The notes under the pieces are model-generated. The model saw only the letters and a program-made list of their open reading frames with translations. It did not search any database and was not told the origin of the DNA. The position numbers and the translations under genes were made by a program. From NCBI RefSeq assembly GCF_015058545.1, contig NZ_SVCB01000010.1, positions 1 through 10,296 on the forward strand: a stretch of 10,296 nt of DNA. Reading direction: 5' to 3'. Shown in pieces: positions 5,618 through 10,296 of the stretch. The stretch comes from Veillonella sp. Lineage in GTDB: Bacteria > Bacillota > Negativicutes > Veillonellales > Veillonellaceae. The number at the start of each line of letters is the position of its first letter. Position 1 is the first letter of the stretch.

Positions 5618-6436
5618 TTGAGAAAACTTAGAATAGTGACAGTTCTCTTAACGTTTCTAATGGCTTGTACTTCAGTAGTATTGGCTGATGTAGGACGCGG
5701 CGATCGCGGCAGCGAAGTACAATATGTTCAGCGTTTGATGATAACGCAAGGGTACTTGGTTGATACAGCTGACGGTGTTTTTGGTAATAATACGGAATAT
5801 GCAGTACGCATGTTCCAAAAGCAAAACGGCTTATCCGCTACGGGTAAGGTGGATAGCGACACCTTGGCAGTGATGAAAGAGAACAATAAGAAATTTGCAG
5901 CAGCACAACAGTCTCGCAATGTGCGCAATAGCGTAGAAGTGTCACGTTTTGGTGATCGAGGTCGCTCGGTTTCCGATTTGCAGGCTCGTTTAGCCCACAG
6001 TGGTTTTTCACCGGGTTCGATTGACGGTATTTTTGGCGATGGCACAGCCAACGCTTTAAAACGTTTCCAGAAGGCAAACGGTTTAACCGTAACCGGTGAA
6101 GTGGACAGCAAGACAATGGAGCTCTTAGCTAAAGAGCGCGGTGTTCCGACAGAGTATAAGAAGACTATGTCGATGAATGCCACTGCCTATTCCGCATATG
6201 ATCCGGGTAATTCCTCATATACGGCACGAGGCAATTTATTGAAACGTGGGTATGTGTCGGTGGATCCGAATGTGATTCCATTAGGCACAGCGGTTTATGT
6301 CGAGGGCTACGGATATGCAGTCGCGGATGATACCGGCGGCGATATTATTGGTAATCGTATCGATTTAGCCATGGATTCTCATGGCGAGGCCATAGATTTT
6401 GGCCGACAAACCGTTAAGGTTTATATTTTAGAATAA
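5618..6436 (+). CDS. Secreted peptidoglycan-binding 3D-domain protein
   Basis: A probable exported cell-wall protein of 272 residues. Residues 1-23 form a signal peptide (MRKLR, hydrophobic core, cut near VLA|DVG). The Cys at 17 (LMAC) lies inside the hydrophobic core, so a lipoprotein signal is less likely. Two PG_binding_1 repeats follow, about 26-84 and 109-167, each with GDRG, a DG.FG motif and an RFQK/MFQK-NGL...TG.VDS pattern. The C-terminal 3D domain (about 182-269) has ATAYSAYDPG, then the acidic core DDTGGDIIGNRIDL (237-250), giving the three-Asp signature shared with MltA-like lytic transglycosylases. It probably cleaves or remodels peptidoglycan. TTG is preferred as start because GAGGTGG (5606-5612) lies 5 bases before it. 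A GTG at 5609 would overlap that SD. It is a single-gene unit with its own promoter and terminator. Confidence 0.87.
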   Translation: MRKLRIVTVLLTFLMACTSVVLADVGRGDRGSEVQYVQRLMITQGYLVDTADGVFGNNTEYAVRMFQKQNGLSATGKVDSDTLAVMKENNKKFAAAQQSRNVRNSVEVSRFGDRGRSVSDLQARLAHSGFSPGSIDGIFGDGTANALKRFQKANGLTVTGEVDSKTMELLAKERGVPTEYKKTMSMNATAYSAYDPGNSSYTARGNLLKRGYVSVDPNVIPLGTAVYVEGYGYAVADDTGGDIIGNRIDLAMDSHGEAIDFGRQTVKVYILE

Positions 6437-6518
6437 GAGAATAAGATTTTAGAGAAGCGTTAGTACTATGTATGAATTTACTTTTATGAATTCAATTATT
6501 AACATCTAAAATGCAGCT

Positions 6519-6580
6519 AAAGAGGCTGTAACAAAAACGAGGAATCATTTCTTCGTTTAGGTTATAGTCTCTTTTGTTAT
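6519..6580 (+). terminator. Large two-part terminator hairpin
   Basis: A 14-bp outer stem (6519-6532 with 6561-6574, two G-U pairs) and an 8-bp inner stem (ACGAGGAA 6537-6544 with TTCTTCGT 6549-6556) form one long hairpin ending in CTCTTTTGTTATT. It ends the 3D-protein transcript. The rest of 6437-6810 holds the purR control region and no gene. Confidence 0.75.
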
Positions 6581-6664
6581 TCAAAAGACGGAACAGGCTA
6601 GTAGTAATGTTTGTCAGGGAATAGATGTTTTGACTATCCACTCTTGAAAGATACTTGCAAACTA

Positions 6665-6737
6665 CGAACGTTCAGATGAAAATTAACCTTGAATGTATGG
6701 ATTTTTACCTTTAAAGTATGTATTTTCCGAACGTTTT
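6665..6737 (+). promoter_or_regulatory. PurR-box-like pair and possible promoter before purR
   Basis: The 8-mer CGAACGTT occurs at 6665-6672 and 6728-6735, 63 bp apart (six helical turns). The second, within TTTTCCGAACGTT, resembles the Bacillus PurR box core CCGAAC with AT-rich flanks. A possible promoter, TTGAAT (6689-6694), 17 bases, TAAAGT (6712-6717), lies between them, so binding could loop over or block it. This would fit purR autoregulation. The -10 is weak. Confidence 0.45.
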
Positions 6738-6810
6738 GTGGTATCCTTAAAAGAGAACAAGGTTGTTGGCATAGTCGGCAACGTTATTTTTTTGTATAAG
6801 GAGGTATACA

Positions 6811-7635
6811 GTGGAAAAAGTGCGACGCGTTGAGCGCATGGTAGCGCTTACTAAACTGTTGGTAGATTCTCCGCAAGAATTGATATCTTTACGCTATTTT
6901 TGCGATTTTTTTGATATTGCAAAGTCCACACTCAGTGAAGATTTAAGTTCCGTGAAAACAGCTTTGCAACATTTTTCCTTAGGCACCTTGGAAACGGTGG
7001 CCGGAGTAGCCGGTGGTGTCCGTTTTATTCCGTATCGTCAAGGGGAGCGGGCTATGTCTGTTCTTCGTGAAGTACAGCAACGTTTACAAGAACCGGACCG
7101 CGTAATTCCGGGTGGCTTCTTGTATATGTCGGACATTTTATATGATTGGCATATTGCCAGCCGTTTAGGCGAGATTTTTATGACTCGTTTTGCCGACCGG
7201 AACCCGGACTATATTATGACGGTAGAAACAAAAGGAATTCCGCTGGCCGTTATGGTGGCGCGAGCTTTTAACAAACCCCTTGTTATCGCTCGCCGTGACA
7301 GTAAGGTGACAGAAGGTTCGTCTATCAGTATTAACTATGTAACCGGATCGAATCGTCGCATTCAGACTATGTCGCTTACGAAACGGGCTATTCCGCCTAA
7401 ATCCAAAGTGTTGCTCATTGATGATTTTATGAAAGCCGGCGGCACGGCGAACGGCATGCGGGAGCTGGTTACCGAAATGGGCGGCACCGTGGTTGGCATC
7501 GGTGTATTGGTATCGACGCCGGATCCTAAAGTTGTAAAAGATTGCGAAGCACTCTTAATTCTTAACGGTGTTAATGAAGAAACACGCAGTATTGATATCG
7601 AACCTGTAAATTTAGAGGCTGATAAGGAGGCCTAA
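6811..7635 (+). CDS. purR: Pur operon repressor PurR (PRPP-sensing)
   Basis: A Bacillus-type PurR of 274 residues, the family's usual size. Residues 1-73 are the winged-helix DNA-binding domain (RRVERMVALTKLL, then STLSEDL at 39-45, and AGGVRFIP). The rest is a catalytically inactive type I phosphoribosyltransferase domain that binds PRPP. It includes PGGFLYMSDIL (100-110), ETKGIPLAV (139-147), KVTEGSSISINYV (165-177) and the PRPP loop VLLIDDFMKAGGT (200-212). In Bacillus, PurR represses purine genes and PRPP releases it. The start is GTG with a strong SD AAGGAGG (6798-6804) 6 bases upstream. glmU follows after 4 bases and uses an SD inside the last purR codons, so the two are translated from one message. 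The family resemblance is strong throughout. Confidence 0.96.
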   Translation: MEKVRRVERMVALTKLLVDSPQELISLRYFCDFFDIAKSTLSEDLSSVKTALQHFSLGTLETVAGVAGGVRFIPYRQGERAMSVLREVQQRLQEPDRVIPGGFLYMSDILYDWHIASRLGEIFMTRFADRNPDYIMTVETKGIPLAVMVARAFNKPLVIARRDSKVTEGSSISINYVTGSNRRIQTMSLTKRAIPPKSKVLLIDDFMKAGGTANGMRELVTEMGGTVVGIGVLVSTPDPKVVKDCEALLILNGVNEETRSIDIEPVNLEADKEA

Positions 7636-7639
7636 TTGT

Positions 7640-9019
7640 ATGAAACCTATTACATCTTTGATTTTAGCGGCCGGTAAAGGGACCCGCATGAAGTCTAAAC
7701 TACCGAAAGTATTGCATCCCGTAGCGGGTAAGCCTATGGTGGAACGCGTACTTGAAACCGTAAAAACAGTGGGCACAGAACGCAATGTTGTTATTGTCGG
7801 TTTTGGCGGTGAACAAGTGCAGGCGTACTTGGGTGAGGCTGCTGAATTCGTGACCCAGACTGAGCAAAAAGGCACCGGCCATGCTGTTAAGCAGGCCAAA
7901 CCTTTATTAGGTGATTACAAAGGGACCATTTTATTGCTCTGCGGTGATACGCCACTCGTAACGCGTGAATCGTTGGAAGCGTTGTTAGCCGAACATGAAG
8001 CAACCGGTGCCGCCGCTACTGTATTGACGGCTCATATGGCTGATCCGACCGGGTACGGCCGCATTATTCGCGAAGAAGGGACGGGCAAGGTTCTTCGCAT
8101 TGTGGAACAAAAAGACGGCAAACCGGAAGAGTTGGCCGTTCAGGAAATCAATACCGGTATGTATGCCTTTGACAGTGAAAAGCTATGGCCGTGTTTGGAA
8201 CAGTTATCCGATGACAATGCGCAGGGCGAACTTTATATTACCGATGTGGTAGGCATTTTGGTAAATCAGGGTGACCGCGTAAGTGCCTATATGATGACCA
8301 ACGAAGAAGAGTCGTTAGGTGTTAACTCCCGCGCTCAATTGGCAGAAGCAGAACGCATTTTGCGTGAGCGTACGAACCGTCATTTCATGGACCTCGGTGT
8401 GACGATTATCGATCCCGCATCCACTTATATTGCACCGGAAGTTGTAATCGGTGCCGATACGGTAATTTTACCGGGTACCTTACTTGAAGGGACAACGGTT
8501 ATCGGTGAAGGTTGCAAAATCGGACCACATAGTCGTTTAACCAATGTAAAGGTGGGCAACGAAGTGGTTATGCATTTTACCTATGCTCATGATTGTGAAG
8601 TAAAAGACGGCGCTGATATCGGACCGTATGTACATTTACGTCCTAATACGGTTATCGGCGAATCCGTTCATATCGGTAACTTTGTGGAAGTGAAGAACAG
8701 TATTGTCGGTAAGGGGACTAAATTCCCACACTTATCGTATATTGGCGACAGTGATGTAGGCAGCGGCGTTAATATAGGCTGCGGTACAATTACGGTTAAC
8801 TATGACGGTAAATTAAAACACCGTACCAAAATCGGTGACGGTGCTTTTGTGGGCTGTAATTCTAATTTAGTAGCCCCTGTTTCGGTTGGTGATTACAGTT
8901 ATATCGGCGCCGGTTCCACTATTACCAAAGATGTACCGGCTAAATCTTTGGCGGTAGGTCGGGCTCGTCAAATTGTAAAAGAAAACTGGGTAACTGACGA
9001 TACATTTAAGAAAAAATAG
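7640..9019 (+). CDS. glmU: Bifunctional GlmU (GlcN-1-P acetyltransferase / GlcNAc-1-P uridyltransferase)
   Basis: A cytoplasmic enzyme making UDP-GlcNAc, the precursor of peptidoglycan and lipopolysaccharide. At 459 residues it has normal length. The N-terminal pyrophosphorylase domain (about 1-230) shows LAAGKGTRMKSKLPKVLH (9-26), QKGTGHA (76-82), D103 in CGDTP, NTG (171-173) and N229 in GVNSR. The C-terminal left-handed beta-helix (about 250-445) has repeated hexapeptides such as VIGADT and the acetyltransferase residues R334, K352, H364, Y367, N378 and K393, each one above its E. coli counterpart. SD AAGGAGG (7624-7630) lies within purR, 9 bases before the ATG. It is cotranscribed with purR, as in many Firmicutes. 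The strong next promoter shows prs is at least partly independent. Confidence 0.98.
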   Translation: MKPITSLILAAGKGTRMKSKLPKVLHPVAGKPMVERVLETVKTVGTERNVVIVGFGGEQVQAYLGEAAEFVTQTEQKGTGHAVKQAKPLLGDYKGTILLLCGDTPLVTRESLEALLAEHEATGAAATVLTAHMADPTGYGRIIREEGTGKVLRIVEQKDGKPEELAVQEINTGMYAFDSEKLWPCLEQLSDDNAQGELYITDVVGILVNQGDRVSAYMMTNEEESLGVNSRAQLAEAERILRERTNRHFMDLGVTIIDPASTYIAPEVVIGADTVILPGTLLEGTTVIGEGCKIGPHSRLTNVKVGNEVVMHFTYAHDCEVKDGADIGPYVHLRPNTVIGESVHIGNFVEVKNSIVGKGTKFPHLSYIGDSDVGSGVNIGCGTITVNYDGKLKHRTKIGDGAFVGCNSNLVAPVSVGDYSYIGAGSTITKDVPAKSLAVGRARQIVKENWVTDDTFKKK

Positions 9020-9040
9020 AAAAAAGTTGTTTACTTTTTT
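9020..9040 (+). terminator. Weak AT hairpin after glmU
   Basis: AAAAAAGT (9020-9027) pairs with ACTTTTTT (9033-9040) around TGTTT, directly after the glmU stop. The stem is almost all A-T, so termination is probably partial and some transcripts may run on into prs. It overlaps the prs -35 box. Confidence 0.4.
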
Positions 9041-9067
9041 GCAATAAAGACGGTAATAGTATACAAT
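9039..9067 (+). promoter_or_regulatory. Promoter of prs
   Basis: TTGCAA (9039-9044), a 17-base spacer and TACAAT (9062-9067). The predicted start is near 9074, giving a leader of about 55 nt. Confidence 0.75.
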
Positions 9068-9080
9068 AATAAAGATGAGG

Positions 9081-9119
9081 TTTGCTAGGAGCAACGAAGT
9101 TATTAATTAGCAAAAGGGG
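9081..9119 (+). promoter_or_regulatory. prs leader hairpin next to the SD
   Basis: TTTGCTA (9081-9087) pairs with TAGCAAA (9108-9114). The 3' arm directly abuts the SD AGGGG (9115-9119), so folding could tune access of ribosomes to prs. The loop of 20 bases makes stability modest. Confidence 0.35.
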
Positions 9120-9128
9120 TATTGAATC

Positions 9129-10082
9129 ATGGCATTTGAAGACGGTAAGAAACTTAAAATTTTCACAGGTAATGCGAATCCGGAGTTGGCGAAAGAAATC
9201 TGTGATTACTTAGGCTTACCTTTAGGCGAAGCGTTTGTAGGTCGTTTCAACAATGGCGAAGTTCAGATTATGATTGATGAAAGCGTACGCGGTAAAGATG
9301 TATTTATCGTGCAACCTACCAGCTATCCGGTAAATGATAATTTAATTGAGTTATTAGTTATGGCTGATGCCTTAAAACGTGCCTCTGCGCGTCACATTAC
9401 GGCGGTAGTGCCGTACTATGGCTATGCTCGTCAGGACCGTAAAACTCGCGGTCGTGAACCAATTACGGCTAAATTGGTAGCTGACTTAATGCAGACAGCC
9501 GGCATCACTCGTCTCGTTACGATTGACCTTCATGCCGGTCAGATTCAAGGCTTTTTCAATGTGCCGGTGGACCACTTGTTCGGTGCCTCCATTTTGGCAA
9601 AATACATTAACGAAAAGAAAATGGAAGATTTAATCGTTGTATCGCCTGACCTTGGCGGTGTAACCCGTGCTCGTGATTTGGCCGACCGCATCGGTGCACC
9701 AATCGCGATTATCGAAAAGAAACGTCCGCAACCGGGTGTGGCTAAAGTTATGAACTTAATCGGTAATGTAGAAGGTAAGAACTGCATCATTATCGACGAT
9801 ATCGTTGATACAGCGGGCTCTTTGGTTGAAGGGGCTAAAGCACTCAAAGAATTCGGAGCTAAATCCGTTATGGCTTGTGTAACTCATGCCGTATTAACCG
9901 ATCCTGCTTGCGAACGCATTGCAAACTCCAATATTAAGGAATTAATCGTAACCAATACAATTGATTTACCGGAAGAACATAAATTACCAAATATTACGTC
10001 CTTGTCGGTAGCACCTTTATTGGGTGAAGCGATTATGCGTATCTTCCACGAAGTATCGGTAAGTAATTTGTTTGATAAATAA
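9129..10082 (+). CDS. prs: Ribose-phosphate pyrophosphokinase (PRPP synthase)
   Basis: Makes 5-phosphoribosyl-1-pyrophosphate from ribose-5-phosphate and ATP, feeding purine, pyrimidine, histidine, tryptophan and NAD synthesis. Its product is also the ligand of PurR encoded two genes upstream. The 317-residue length and motifs are those of class I bacterial enzymes: FNNGEVQ (40-46), PYYGYARQDRKTRGREP (95-111, catalytic flexible loop region), the metal-binding IDLHAGQIQGFF (132-143, His135), SPDLGGVTRAR (172-182), and the ribose-phosphate loop IDDIVDTAGS (222-231). SD AGGGG (9115-9119) lies 9 bases before the ATG. It has its own promoter and a strong terminator. In many Firmicutes pth follows, but here the operon ends. 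Confidence 0.98.
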   Translation: MAFEDGKKLKIFTGNANPELAKEICDYLGLPLGEAFVGRFNNGEVQIMIDESVRGKDVFIVQPTSYPVNDNLIELLVMADALKRASARHITAVVPYYGYARQDRKTRGREPITAKLVADLMQTAGITRLVTIDLHAGQIQGFFNVPVDHLFGASILAKYINEKKMEDLIVVSPDLGGVTRARDLADRIGAPIAIIEKKRPQPGVAKVMNLIGNVEGKNCIIIDDIVDTAGSLVEGAKALKEFGAKSVMACVTHAVLTDPACERIANSNIKELIVTNTIDLPEEHKLPNITSLSVAPLLGEAIMRIFHEVSVSNLFDK

Positions 10083-10125
10083 TTTTTCTCTGCAAGGCTG
10101 TTTATGCCTCGGTAGAGCGATGTGT

Positions 10126-10160
10126 AACCTCCGGAACCCCATTCCGGAGGTTCTGTTTTT
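10126..10160 (+). terminator. Rho-independent terminator of prs
   Basis: AACCTCCGGAA (10126-10136) pairs perfectly with TTCCGGAGGTT (10142-10152) around a five-base loop, followed by CTGTTTTT. Confidence 0.92.
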
Positions 10161-10180
10161 GTACGCCGAATAGGCATGAC

Positions 10181-10204
10181 AAAACCCCCAGTTAAACTGG
10201 GGGT
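10181..10204 (-). terminator. Leftward-facing terminator
   Basis: ACCCCCAGT (10184-10192) pairs with ACTGGGGGT (10196-10204). On the minus strand the hairpin is followed by a T run (AAAA at 10181-10184 on the plus strand), so it best serves transcription coming from the right. No minus-strand gene lies inside the window. Confidence 0.6.
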
Positions 10205-10232
10205 CGGTAAAAAATTCTTATAGAAAAGGAAA

Positions 10233-10294
10233 GAACCTCCTAATGATACAATGAAGTTGGTCTGGCAACCACAACATTTCAACTTAGGAGGTTC
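10233..10294 (+). promoter_or_regulatory. Inverted repeat masking a Shine-Dalgarno site at the window edge
   Basis: GAACCTCCTAA (10233-10243) and TTAGGAGGTTC (10284-10294) are a perfect 11-bp inverted repeat. The right arm contains an ideal SD, AGGAGG (10286-10291), well placed for a gene starting just past the window. Pairing would hide it. The left arm holds ACCTCCT, like the 16S anti-SD. AAGTTG (10254-10259) also mirrors CAACTT (10280-10285). Insertion sequences often mask transposase SDs in this way, so this may be the edge of one, but no transposase sequence is visible here. Confidence 0.5.
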
Positions 10295-10296
10295 AA

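Noticed and set aside
5728..6183. 151-residue minus-strand reading frame inside the 3D-domain gene
   Set aside because: It is opposite two well-formed PG_binding_1 domains and has no independent start signal.
9884..10282. 132-residue minus-strand reading frame over the end of prs and the two terminators
   Set aside because: It crosses two strong hairpin terminators and the conserved end of prs, and its translation shows no family features.

Overview
The window suggests a low-GC Negativicutes genome, most likely Veillonella or a close relative. The basis is the purR-glmU-prs order usual in Firmicutes, CCA-encoding tRNAs, AT-rich intergenic DNA, a Firmicutes-type 3D-domain cell-wall protein, and a DUF2827-like protein. 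This assignment comes from reading the sequence and was not checked by a database search.

Layout, left to right. Bases 1-153 hold a 5S rRNA gene (probably the end of an rRNA operon) and its terminator. Bases 154-773 have no gene. They contain an inverted and a direct copy of the 5S 3' end, then a decaying 96-97 bp tandem repeat. A lone DUF2827 family gene follows (774-1895). Next come tRNA-Trp(CCA) and tRNA-Arg(ACG), each with its own near-consensus promoter and the second with a strong terminator. Two paralogous nhaA Na+/H+ antiporter genes follow (2745-3911 and 4166-5353). They are separated by a perfect-palindrome terminator, and each has its own leader containing a tiny upstream ORF. A secreted protein with two peptidoglycan-binding domains and a 3D domain lies at 5618-6436, probably starting at TTG. 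Then come purR and glmU, closely coupled, and prs with its own promoter. The right end has a prs terminator, a terminator facing left, and an inverted repeat that could mask a Shine-Dalgarno site lying against the window edge.

How the genes work together. purR (PRPP-sensing purine regulator) and prs (PRPP synthase) flank glmU, the UDP-GlcNAc synthase that feeds peptidoglycan and lipopolysaccharide. The 3D-domain protein also acts on the cell wall. The NhaA pair handles sodium and pH homeostasis. No CRISPR array, integrase, toxin-antitoxin or defence genes were seen. The most notable signals are non-coding: the switch-like nhaA leader, the 5S-derived repeat, the tandem hairpin repeat, and the terminal SD-masking repeat.
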